A DNA stretch of 64,000 bases, from NCBI RefSeq assembly GCF_028009165.1, contig NC_079243.1, positions 2,790,001 to 2,854,000 of the forward strand. Reading direction: 5' to 3'. Below are positions 24,301-32,646 of this stretch, piece after piece. Source of the DNA: Akanthomyces muscarius. Taxonomy: Eukaryota; Ascomycota; Sordariomycetes; Hypocreales; Cordycipitaceae. The position numbers were made by a program, and so were the translations under genes. Each line of letters starts with the position of its first letter. Within the stretch, counting starts at the first letter, position 1. Below the pieces are notes generated by a model. The model saw nothing but the letters and a program-made list of their open reading frames with translations, had not been told where the DNA came from and made no database searches.

Positions 24301-25293
24301 GACGATCGGCTTTACAGGCTCATTCACAGCTGCCTCTGAAGGTTCTGAAGAGGGTCCTGCTGTGGTCTCGGCGTCGTTCTGCGGAGGTGTGATGTGTCCC
24401 TCCTCAGCAGACTGGCCGACAGGCTCGTCACGCCGGGGAGGGGCCACGGGGGCCGGCTCGAGCATCAGCTCGGGTTCGGAAGCCATGCTCGTTGAGTTAC
24501 CCAGTTTGATACTTTTTCCTTCGAAAGGCTTGAGGGTTTCGATGCTGGCACTAGCACGTATGTGTCGCGTCTGCTTCTTGGCGGCTTTGACGGCCTTGAC
24601 AGCTCTGGGGGTAAGCTCGCCCAGCCAGGCCAGTTCGGAGCCGCTCAGTGAAGAGTGCTCGCTATCGCTCCCGTCACTAAGCCAGAGGCGCGGCTCAATG
24701 TTTCCTTCTCCGGAAGCAGTATGCGCGCGGATCCAATCCTCGGTGAGTCCTCTGTTGCTGCGCCTCACTCGGTTGGCGAGAACGGCGGCGGCGGCGCTCA
24801 GGGGCTCACGGGACTCAGTGTCTTGCTGCTGAGGGAACTCGGGAGCTGGGCGAAGAAACGGCGTGTCGATGTCCAGTTGGTGGATTGGCGAGTCTTCAGA
24901 GAGATCGCTACTGAAGCTCTGGCGACGTACGTTGCGATCGTGCGGCGGGTATGGAGAGCCCCAACTGGCCGTCTCAAAGAGGTCGTCGTTTGCTCGAGTT
25001 GGTGACCGGAGGAGGGCGGAAACTCGGTCAGGCAACTTCGGCGCCGGGAGTTCCGGGGCAGGAGGCTCAGACTCGAGGTCTTGGTCGTCGTCTCCGTCGG
25101 CAGTAGAAGCCGTAGACAGGGCCGGAGATGTCGGCGGCTGTTCCTGCGGGCGAGAGTCTCCAGAACCGTCCAGTGCCTGCGCACGTGGAGGGCCGGAGGT
25201 TGACGGCTTCGAGGACGACGTCGTAACGAAGAGTCTAATGGTAGGCGCGGAGAGATGGTCAGTTGGAGATCTTGACGGCGTATATGGTGTACA
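18361..25293 (-). CDS. Giant coiled-coil cytoskeletal-type protein, 5' end unresolved
   Basis: One uninterrupted frame of more than 2,300 codons. Relatives in filamentous fungi are often labelled 'myosin heavy chain-like', but I see no motor domain here. From the conserved-looking start (RVSALLRSPTRANDDLFETA), the order is: a Ser/Pro-rich N-terminus; a conserved block near residue 280 (KVPWKGKNIMILVPRDD, then WKELGYSVDGFDL); a long disordered region rich in Ser, Pro and Gln; and a heptad-rich coiled coil over roughly residues 1330-1950 (DLEERLRLQEEKTEEELKQR and similar). The tail is disordered and ends in an acidic DFFED. A structural or spindle-pole/cell-end scaffold role is inference. The frame stays open without ATG up to 25293, so the true start lies upstream through a missed intron or a frameshift. 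An ATG at 25327 is in another frame. Confidence 0.85.
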   Translation of the reverse strand, partial: CTPYTPSRSPTDHLSAPTIRLFVTTSSSKPSTSGPPRAQALDGSGDSRPQEQPPTSPALSTASTADGDDDQDLESEPPAPELPAPKLPDRVSALLRSPTRANDDLFETASWGSPYPPHDRNVRRQSFSSDLSEDSPIHQLDIDTPFLRPAPEFPQQQDTESREPLSAAAAVLANRVRRSNRGLTEDWIRAHTASGEGNIEPRLWLSDGSDSEHSSLSGSELAWLGELTPRAVKAVKAAKKQTRHIRASASIETLKPFEGKSIKLGNSTSMASEPELMLEPAPVAPPRRDEPVGQSAEEGHITPPQNDAETTAGPSSEPSEAAVNEPVKPIVETVAAAPIPSTPKRLKEKPLPKEPPMTPRIKKKVPWKGKNIMILVPRDDDRGMPGKAPMPLSPDETKRMFASWKELGYSVDGFDLVVEDYQPPGTADAQSRDCWPSAEDLTQERSTGHYQVTLPDLNAWKDYVQELQEAKLRALGVSDATEEPPAPSISPSLTIPSRQASAQYPPLPFSPPIPTSSASSNPGFNFHSQLLSGTTTTTQSPGIASPVPFGQVQGKFNPRQSISLPTGSSPFQMSHAQGWQNQAGILQGLARMDSPLLSLNGIVSPQSPYDLDGFPISGSPAFNAHQRHQSLQYFPQQMARASPSLQQVREDEEEEAEDYAKSPSKTPEPTKPQRPPMQVEMQDAQYHLEEQLRNQLEHEDYNPQAQGNSANHHENLASAHDRQASGNLAVSEHFANDQVKPVVLHHPRPHSRGQSITQNFFRDHDAPADGSNFGRLNGIPESNKPEVDEAYEIETNPSNLGTPVQNFELPALLHQHQKTVSSVSNPWNNAASESVEVPDHERKTSTSKLNVKAPEFKFNPTSNFTPGLFNFSSAPTFQPGAASFQPAVFQAGIADYVEPSPPPAQFGSSSFGMDAGSPSFNPGQSEFSFSSSGPKFRPDAPSFTPFQSLANSLNKPAKAHKGRTDSIFGDINIDTSEVVRPGRKSKAIPIIRPSSRSSAKSPLVGVAEESHEDEMDSDGRPVPDESRAKRAKSQAPENQDVASFAQMPLASISESNNDNALFIDTSMSSPGAGDVVETKQTTAVPSETSPAAEIDEWQPLQTAKDAVMNSHKAQHSAELKSKKQAHKRNSLSATAIPFSPGAMSYGEESPATLTRAQPSPVKLTHSGSISDIKRISPKVSDESQFSSPLPSARPKGLKASRFAQADPEPAPAPAPAPEPQLEEIIAEDTAADVMPSIEPQNTLVDLSEEPVKTDAKAEPTFEEIDAVMQQMEIDPSMGVKKKPLEKSMWNQPTPVASRQPSYTLRPAAHEFVPQFNQPVPPYPKDSELEDPFIDPPNTWGNGQQHAALPASDWEGAFSEDEHSKLESRTQFFDGRVNEIVGSLLASRLEPMEKTLLAIQSVLGNKSRRAPSSRREIRSTTGENQESDADDEDDEVIFNRSASPRRDRRMDQIRVAITEALAAQHQNVAALPEVPSADHPSILAALEEMKQHMSAFKSSPHLDRGIEDGHAEDIRPSTSKSDDAILVKLDQLQTKNIDLEQRLQFEQHKIEKEVQERREAEDAAAELSRKLNAAETRVEVEIINKSVYDQRVGDLEERLRLQEEKTEEELKQRRLLEDKLCDAQRQLKHASEEETRVTETLEDRDRRIKELEQLAGKKAMRMTLLEAASNNASQSQSEMTNKLNALEGDLKEVRQDNTHWRTEAERADETARRNAGELAVTRDENKSLQTTLQTLTAQLQENERLRESWRGKFMSLQEDMANAAREVAEESARRIKKDQAMLARQEVLDARLQAEAKTRERLEVEMERLQTNERTGMRALNECTRLEGILGELRTEKDKLQQTASRYQREFEEARESGASEVKRTRMAMQSEIDAANHQVNVVRQDLEDQNSKLRAEIDSIRLEADTAKERNEMLIEGEQTTKAKALEELEQKHQNEIEDMQTRYERQINNANEDAGRAEEALLGRLSLSSSKVEHLQDRILHLEEKLEISKQAAAAAAQAAKSAGVEPAAPDAAPVPTARAAVISELPEKISPQALRESIMVLQEQLQAREQRIEELEQDIAKLDPEAPSKISKRDDEISWLRELLAVRHSDLQDIINALAVDSFDRERVKDAAIRLKANLQMEEQERERAMNGGSAITLPNIAQSIQAATPRVAQTIGSGFNAFDRWRKSSQPSFLSGVLNSPSAGHAATPSRSKGPSAQQSKLLSGLLTPPASGLRQTPTADSKPQPTAFASTGRRFPSHGSAHNRPRGESESSAPADDEEAEAPEDTTPPRRQEQPADPVTPPMMRQSGYDSDAQPGDFDDHDFFED

Positions 25294-27771
25294 TCAGGAA
25301 TGGCCTCGGCTGGCTTTGCGGTGACATCGACCAAGCGAGGCCAGTCCTTTACGTGAACAGTGCGTTTGTTTCCTTACCAACTGAGATCAGCGCAGACGAA
25401 GGACTTGTCGCCTGTCACTGATTCTCTCAAATCTCTCGTATCAAGTTCACTCTCGTGGTCTTTCTTCTTCTTGTCGAAACCCCAATCCAGAGGTTCGAAA
25501 AGGGAGTTGCGGTGCTCAGGAGTGTGGGTACGCGTCGCGCGTCGATTTTACGACGACCCTTTTTTTGGCAATTAAAGGGGCGGGTACGCAGAAGCGCTTC
25601 CGGGCCTATAGCGATATAGGCAGCGACGGCATGAACAAGAAATAGAAGCGAACCGTGATCAGCAGGCGAGGATAGTATTTGTCGATGCGACCGAACACAT
25701 CGGAGGGCAGTACAACCGCGACCGAGGTGCGAGGAAAGTTTGAGAGAACTGGCTTGAGAACTGGCGGCATTGGAGGTTGGGGGATTGCATTAGGTGTGGG
25801 CGAGAATGGAGCCCAGCCACCAATAGAGGGCCCGGGGCTACGGAGAAGTTGCCAGCAAGGACACTCATCGACAAGGTACCTTTCACTTTCTAGCTTAATT
25901 AAGAGCGATGCATGTACTCTGGACCAGTATTTTAATGCTAGTCGCTTCTTGTCTCGACCGCACTTTTTGGCACAACCGTGGGGCTGGTACACGAGTTTAC
26001 CAGTTGCATGCCGGTATTTTTTTTTTCTTCCTACTTGCCAGCAGGCTGGGTAAGTATCCATGCCAGGAGCCTTTCACCTCTCAGCCTCTTGATTCCCTTG
26101 GCTGTTTTTTTCTTGCCCTGTAAAAGGCTGACAGCGGACACGGGCCTGTCAGTTGCCAGACAGAGCATAGCCGGCGCGCCGTGGTGTTCGGTAGCCTGCA
26201 GGGCTAGCACGGCAAGGAAGCGGTATCTCGGTCTAAGGTAGGTATCTACCAGGACTTTCAAGTACATCTACTTGAGGAGCAGGGGTCCTAGGCTGTTTGG
26301 GTGGTTGTCGTTGATGAGCTATACATTTCGCCACTCTAGCTTTACATAGGAAATGACGGGCATTCCTCAGTGGCAGCGCGTACCTACTAACAATTACCTT
26401 GCAATGGTACAGGATGGCAAATTACTCTATGTACGGGGCACCTAAACACCAATTCAGCCCATGCTGATGATGAAGTCACTGGTAGCGCAGACGCTGCAGA
26501 TGACGGGACAAGTGCCTGAGTCTTCTCTTTACGTTCTGTACCTGAGCGTCCAGCAGATGACTGTAATGGCTAATATTCCATCAACAGAGGGCCGTGGTCC
26601 GGCTCATCTAGAATGCAGATGGTGAAAAGCGAGTGAAGCGAGGACCGAGGACCAAAGGCAAAGAAAAAAAAAACCTGGGCCACTGTCCAAAAAGTAAATG
26701 ATGACGCCCACTTCTGCCCAAGTCTCTCAAGTCTGCTCCACTAACTAACGTTACCTGGAGCACAGAAGCCACGGGGTCCCAGAAAGAGTTTAGACCCAGG
26801 GGGCAGCCGGGAGCGTCCCGCCCTGGAAGACTGGGGACGGCCGGGAAAGGCCTAAGACCCAACATTTTCAGCGGGTTTTTTTTTGGCGGTGGGCGAAATT
26901 CACGAGTAATGAAGCAAAGCAAAGGTTGTGCGAAATGAGGAGAGAGAGAGGGAGGGAGGGAGCAAGCACGTGGAATACTGGTAAAGAGGTTTGCATTCTG
27001 ACACTTACAGACGAAAAGCCGCAGCCTTTACCATTATTCCTCACCTGTGACAGAATTTGTACAATCTGTTTGTAGGCGGGCGACACAAGGGCAGGTAAGC
27101 CTGTGTGCCATGCTACAGGCTCTTTGCGCCGCGAGTCCCCATGCACAAACGTGCCGACGATGACTCTAACATGGCATTTCTGGTCTGCATACTTGGTGTT
27201 TTCTGGATATGCATCCTATATGGTTGTGTTGTCCGCATCGTGTTGGCCCAGCACTATCTGCTCAGCGAAACGCATCCCGTCCACCTGCATTGGGAAACGC
27301 CTCACGTCTCGACTAGGTACATCGGAATAATCCTGTCCAGCACAATGCTCTCCTTCCGCAGTCAAGAGAATTGCAATTTCCCAACCACCAAATTACAGCA
27401 CCCCACGGCAGTTGATATCCATGCAAAATGGCATTAATTAGGTCTATTTCCAGTACAAAAAATGACAACAATAGTTACTCGCTATGCAGCGCGAAAAGTT
27501 AACAAACAATATCAATGTCATATACCATATGAAGCGTTAGACCCACGGCGCGACAAGCACGTCGTGCTCTCACGTGCATCGCTTCATAAAACACCCCGAG
27601 AAAGTCGTTGAATTGCCAGATTCGTACAGTCAGTGCACAGCCTGCGCTGTGATGATTGCGGCGCAACTGTTGCGCTTGTATTACCTCCTCTACTATCTCC
27701 CCCTTTAGCATTCTGTCGCCTGTGTGCCCACGGCGCTTCATCCAATAGTCGTCACCGAAGTAGCGCAAGCC
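25294..27771. other. Intergenic, no gene supported
   Basis: Upstream of the giant coiled-coil gene and downstream of the mucin-like gene. It contains A- and T-runs (about 26014, 26667, 26877) and a GA-rich patch (26938-26963). A 110-codon plus-strand frame at 27105-27437 has one hydrophobic stretch (MAFLVCILGVFWICILYG), but nothing else supports it. The region near 25300-25380 should contain the 5' end of the coiled-coil gene. Confidence 0.5.
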
Positions 27772-28578
27772 TTAAAAATTGGACGAGGGATTGACGTTGC
27801 TCGGCTGATGGTAGTTTTCCAACGTCGACTGGAACGGCGTTCGCTGGTTGTTGCTGCTGCTAATCGAGTTGGACGGTTCGTGCTTCTCGTAACCGTTGGT
27901 GCTCATGTCGTAGCTCATCAGGCCGTCGGCTTCTTCCGATTGCTTCTTGCGGCCCCATATTCTGTAGGCAACCATGCCCAAGGCACCGAGCAGGATGGCA
28001 CCGCCAATGCCAACAACCACACCTATGACAGTATTGCGCGTCTTGGCGGGCATGCCCGAGGTGGCACCGTCCTTGTCCGAGTTCAGACCGGGCGTTGGTG
28101 TCGACTTGGCGGTGCTGGCCGGGGTCGGAGTGCTCGTCGACGTGACGAAGCTGGTGTAGGTCGACTGGGAAGTCGGTTCCTCCTGCGGCGTAGTCGGCTG
28201 CTCTGTAGGCTGCGACGTGGGCTGCGACGTGGGCTGCTGCGAGGAAGTTGGCACGGGGGTGCTCGTTGGGGGAGCCTGCGTGGAAGAGGCAGAGGAGGTG
28301 GGAGTTGAGGTCGGGGCTGGAGTTGAAGTGGGAGTCGGGGTAGATGTCGGCTCTGCAGTGCTGGAGCTGGATGGCGGCGTGGTCGAGGACGGAGTGGGAG
28401 AAGAACTCGGGGTCGATGAAGCCGGAGTGGTCGCGCTTCCTGTAGACGATTCCTTATCACTGCCCGTCGCGCTGACAGCGGCACCAGCCTGGCGTCCCAA
28501 GTTGAAATTTTGCACCAGGGCCGCGTCAACAACGCAGAGGGCCGCAAGCATGAGCAGCAGGAAGCGAGGCGAGTACAT
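27772..28578 (-). CDS. Mucin-like single-pass membrane protein (Mid2/WSC-type wall sensor architecture)
   Basis: Single-exon protein of 268 residues. Residues 1-19 form a signal peptide (MYSPRFLLLMLAALCVVDA). Residues 35-165 are a Ser/Thr/Pro-rich stalk that would be heavily O-mannosylated, with short TSQPTSQPTEQP and TPTPTSTPAPTST repeats. A TM segment spans about 183-205 (VIGVVVGIGGAILLGALGMV) and is followed by RIWGRKK as the stop-transfer. The cytosolic tail of about 60 residues is rich in Ser/Asn. The layout is that of Mid2-like cell-wall stress sensors, without the Cys-rich WSC domain. Sensing wall stress is inference from architecture; it could be another mucin-like plasma-membrane protein. 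Confidence 0.85.
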   Translation of the reverse strand: MYSPRFLLLMLAALCVVDAALVQNFNLGRQAGAAVSATGSDKESSTGSATTPASSTPSSSPTPSSTTPPSSSSTAEPTSTPTPTSTPAPTSTPTSSASSTQAPPTSTPVPTSSQQPTSQPTSQPTEQPTTPQEEPTSQSTYTSFVTSTSTPTPASTAKSTPTPGLNSDKDGATSGMPAKTRNTVIGVVVGIGGAILLGALGMVAYRIWGRKKQSEEADGLMSYDMSTNGYEKHEPSNSISSSNNQRTPFQSTLENYHQPSNVNPSSNF

Positions 28579-30344
28579 GATGGGCGATGGGCGGTTTGCC
28601 GATATCGCGCGGTAAAGTTGTTATTTATGCCGTGAAGCGAAAGTAAGTAGAAGATCAGTTACAGCCAGAATGCCGCTCGAGATGTTCTGCTGGTCGTGAC
28701 TAGGCGGCAGTGCTTGCTCGTTGGTAATTGGCCCGCTCAAAATTCAACGGTGGCAGCAGGTGGGCTATGCTGGTCTTAAAAAGGCTCAGGTGCCAATACA
28801 GCGACCGCGAGGAGAGAGAGAAACACTATTAGTTAGGTAGCAAGATGCTACGTGCCTTGTTGGTATCGGATGCGAAACGACGGTAGCGAGTAGTGAGAAA
28901 GAAGGCTGAAGACGGAAAGGAAAACAAAGAAAGAGGTCGAGAGAAAATAAGACGTGCCAAGTGACACATTGGAGTGATGGAAATTTATGAAGAGCCAGGG
29001 TGCCAGGCAGGCCGTGCAAAAAGGAGTGGTGAGACTCGTATTCACGCAGATCGGGGGGCCACCAACCGCTCATGCCGCTGCAGCCACAGGCCTAGCGGAC
29101 GCCTAGGCCCTGCGGCCCTGCGACACTTGACCCCGAAAAATGCCCTGAAGCGCTTTTTCGCCCTCCCTGCCGTGCCTGTATCCGTACCTAACCTAACTAG
29201 CCCGTGGCTGGCTGCCGTTTCATCCTCTTGCCCTTCACTGGCTGGGCGGAACCGCCAAGGCCACCTCTGACGTGGCGCTCCAGAGTGCTCTAATAACATA
29301 CTATCGTGATATCTGACGAGGCCGCGCATGTCCTTGGAGCACAAGACGGGCACCACGCAACAATATTTACTACCCCCGAAGACCTTTTGCAAGCATATGC
29401 ACGAGCAGACCACGGGCGGCTCGGTCGGCCACACAGGTCCTGACAATAAGCACGCAAAGCTCTCCGTACCAAGCATCGGCAACAATGGCCCCGCCATTCT
29501 CCGTCTCTTTGGCCTCGACTCCCAGTGTGTCACCTCTTGACTCTTGTCCCCCAACAAGCCGGTCGGCCGGCCAGCCCCTGTATGGCCTATGTCGCGGAGC
29601 TGTAGGGGACCGCCCGCTGCTGCAACGCTTTGGCAGCAGCGGACCACCAAGTTACAAGTCGCCGTTCAGGATAGCAGCGAATGCAGACGCAACGAAATGC
29701 CAGCATTGCTGATGTGCACACCGGTTGTTCATTGTGGGCGGAATTCAAGACCGCCGGCGCAGGAGCATCAATAGTTGGTTACGGCTAGCCCGACTTTACC
29801 ACCGGTGCTCGGCAGCCTCGTCCTAAAATAGACCTTGTCTAGGCCTACTGAACACATCACTACTAGAGTCAGCCACCATGCAGCCAGCAGTTCTCGCACG
29901 CGGTGATCAGTTGATGCCATAATTAAGCCTTGCCTTGTTCGGTTCCCACGGATAGAACAGCAGATGCCAGCTCACAGATCAAGCGGCGCATCGGCGCACG
30001 ATTGCCCTTGGTGCTCTCATTTACCCCACGCCATCTTTGGCTGGCCGCTTTGACACAAAGGCACTGCACGTTTACGAATATAAAGGGCGCGTCTTGTCAG
30101 GCAGTTCTGCATGTCACGCCTTTCATGCTTGCGCATGTATCAGTGAGCGGCCTGTCTGGCCAGTTTGGGTGCTAGCTTGAGCTAGGCACGCCAGCATTCT
30201 TCGCCCTTCGCGGCAGACGCACCCGAAGACAGCCAGCGCTGGCAAGCATACCAGCTCGCCGTTGAGATCTTTTCGCTCCTTTCGCCTTGAAAGGACAGAA
30301 CAAAGTAAAAAAGCGAGTGAGAATCACCATCAATTCTCATCGCC
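28579..30344. other. Intergenic, divergent promoters, no gene supported
   Basis: About 1.8 kb between the mucin-like gene (-) and the amidohydrolase gene (+). The largest open frame (29042-29650, minus) is Arg/Cys-rich with no domain. An AATATAAAG element at about 30077 could be a TATA-like site for the plus-strand gene, but it is 270 bp from the ATG. Confidence 0.5.
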
Positions 30345-31729
30345 ATGGACACTCCGACATTGACGGTTCACACCTCCACCCTCTTTGACCCGACCTCAAA
30401 GCAATTCAACAAGAACATTTCCATCGTCGTCAACCCCGCCACTGGCGCCATTGAGGATGTCATTCAGCGAGAGAGCATTGTGGCTCAAGTGAAGCCTGGC
30501 GACATTGACTTGCGTCGTAAGGTCGCCATGCCTGGTTTTGTAGATGCGCATACTCATGTCTTCCTACATGCCTATAGGTCGGTTCATATTCAAGATCCCT
30601 AAGGCAGCTCAACGAGGCAAGCATTAATCAGGGACACAGTGAGCGCCCATCAACAGAGCAGATGCGTGACGAGAGCATCGTAGAGCGCACTGTCCGGGCT
30701 GTCAACCACATGCGCATCGCATTGCTATCGGGATACACCACGTATCGTGACCTGGGTACCGAGGGCCTGGCTTCCCATGACGCCAGCCTCCGCGACACTG
30801 TAAACCGTGGTCTCACGCCTGGGCCGCGCCTGTTTGTCGCAACAAGCTGCCTAGCTACCACTGGCTCCTACGAGATCCGCACGGAAAACCACGGCAACGG
30901 CATGCAGCCGCCGTCCATCTGCGATCCCTGCGATGGTGTCGATGGAGTGCGACGCGCTGTCCGCAGGCGAGTGGCCGAGGGCGCGGACATGATCAAGTTT
31001 TACGCCGACTACAGGCGCAATACCTTGCGTGCTCCTTCATCGGGCGACCCCATTTTGTTTCCTCCTATGAACCGGAACCCCGCCACTGTCATGTTTACGC
31101 AGGACGAGATGAACGCCATTGTCGACGAGGCCAGGTCCGCCGGTCTGCCCGTCGCCTGCCATGCGAGCACTGCCAGGGGCGTAACCATGGCCGCCAAAGC
31201 CGGTGTAACAACCATCGAGCATGGAACAGAGGCCTCCCGCGAAGCTATCCAAGCCATGGCCGACAATAAATGCATCTATGTGCCAACCCTTGCCGTCGTC
31301 GAAGCGACAGCCAAGGACAGAGTCCAAGAGGTCCAGGCCATAGCTAAAACCGCTCACGATATGGGTGTGCGTCTCGCGGCTGGCGGTGACACGGGCGCCT
31401 TCAACCACGGCCAAGGGGCGAGGGAGATGGAGCTCCTGATGGAAGCCGGCATTCCCGTGGAAGACGTATTGGAAGCCTGCATGCTCGGCGGCTGGGAGTC
31501 ATGTGGTAGGGACGCCTGCGGATATCGGTTCGGCTGGCTCGAAAAGGGCAATCGCGCCGACATCATCGCTCTCGACACCGACCCCCGCGTCGACAGGTCT
31601 GCTTTCCGCAAAGTCAACTTTGTCATGAAGGACGCACACGTCTGGAAGCAGAACAGCATTCCTGTCGGCTTTATCGACCGCATCATGGAGGAGTCTGTTC
31701 ACGCCGACTCGACCTGGCAGCTCGTGTAA
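30345..31729 (+). CDS. Metal-dependent amidohydrolase (imidazolonepropionase-like)
   Basis: Hydrolase of the amidohydrolase superfamily, subtype with a TIM barrel and mononuclear or binuclear zinc site, acting on C-N bonds of small molecules or dipeptide-like substrates. Exons 30345-30577 and 30640-31729 join in frame to 440 residues, the usual size. Metal and catalytic residues are all visible: H69 and H71 in DAHTHV, Lys in ADMIKFYAD, His in VACHAST, His in TIEHGTEAS, and Asp in AAGGDTGAF. The N-terminal and C-terminal parts supply the small beta-sandwich (VHTSTLFDP... and GNRADIIALDTDP). There is no signal peptide, so it is probably cytosolic. The true substrate cannot be read from sequence; family members include carboxypeptidases and ochratoxin-type amidases. 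Confidence 0.92.
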
Positions 31730-32646
31730 CGGCCCCATGTCGAAAAAAGTACATTTTCACAGGTCCAGATACAGTAAAATTAATGATGCATACAATAGAA
31801 GCCGTGTCAACACCTTTTTTCCTTTCATTAGCCCACCGAAAAGCACGCGACTTACGGCGCGTTCGTGGCTTGCCCGGTAATGAGCACACGCAGGAACCTG
31901 ATCAGGATGTCCAGTCCCGAGCGCAATTTATGGTCGTATTGCGCCGAATGTAACGCTACATGCAGGCCAAAATGAGCACCGGACCTGCATCACTTCTTTT
32001 TCCCCACGCTACAGGGACGACGCTAACACTGAACGCGTTCCTCCCTTAAGTGCATGGCAGCGCGGGCACGCCGCCGACAACGAGCACAGCATGACATTTA
32101 CTAGTAGTCCAATGACAGCAAATTGGCTCTGGTCCCGTGCGCTCTCGCACCATTTACTCGACAGATGTACCCCGTCATTAATAGTAGAAAGACCCTTCAA
32201 TCTCTCATCGCGACGCGCTTTTCTCCGTCCAATATGCCAGCTCTTGTCAGAACGACCTTGCCCATCGTGACTCCGTATCAAGCGTCTATTGATAGCTCTA
32301 CACTAATGGCAGTTCGCGTCATCTCGTGCTCGGCATCATGAGGGACACGATTTCATATCTCTGGGGGCAAGGTGCCGAGAACCATGCTCATTCTCTGGGC
32401 AATCGTGTTCTCACCTTCCCAATATGAACATTGTCAGGGGTCACCGCGCCGTTAAACCCGAGACGGGCTCTTTGCCTATTTGAACAATACTAGATATAGG
32501 TAGCGTAACTGTGTAGGCTAGCAAGGATATAATGGGACTTGAGAGCGACTTAAAAGAAGCGCGATGCCTCTTCTCCCCGCGGGCTGTCTCATCTTGAGAG
32601 ATCTGCTGTAGATACGACAGTAGAGACCGCTCTACAACACCTAGTC
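31730..32646. other. Intergenic, promoter of beta-galactosidase gene
   Basis: About 0.9 kb with no convincing ORF, holding the 3' region of the amidohydrolase and the promoter of the GH35 gene. CCCCGCGGG at 32576-32584 is GC-rich and palindromic in part. A carbon-repressor role is possible, but the canonical SYGGRG core is not clearly present. Confidence 0.45.

Noticed and set aside
24798..25334. 178-codon minus-strand frame overlapping the start of the giant gene
   Set aside because: An Arg/Ser-rich shadow in a different frame from the long coiled-coil ORF, with no domain.
25490..25500. GGTTCGAAA resembling a tRNA B box
   Set aside because: No A box at the right distance and no cloverleaf could be drawn.
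27105..27437. 110-codon frame (+) with one hydrophobic segment
   Set aside because: A single possible TM stretch in otherwise unremarkable intergenic DNA, with no conserved motif or intron evidence.
29042..29650. 202-codon minus-strand frame
   Set aside because: Arg/Cys-rich composition from GC-rich intergenic DNA, with no domain.
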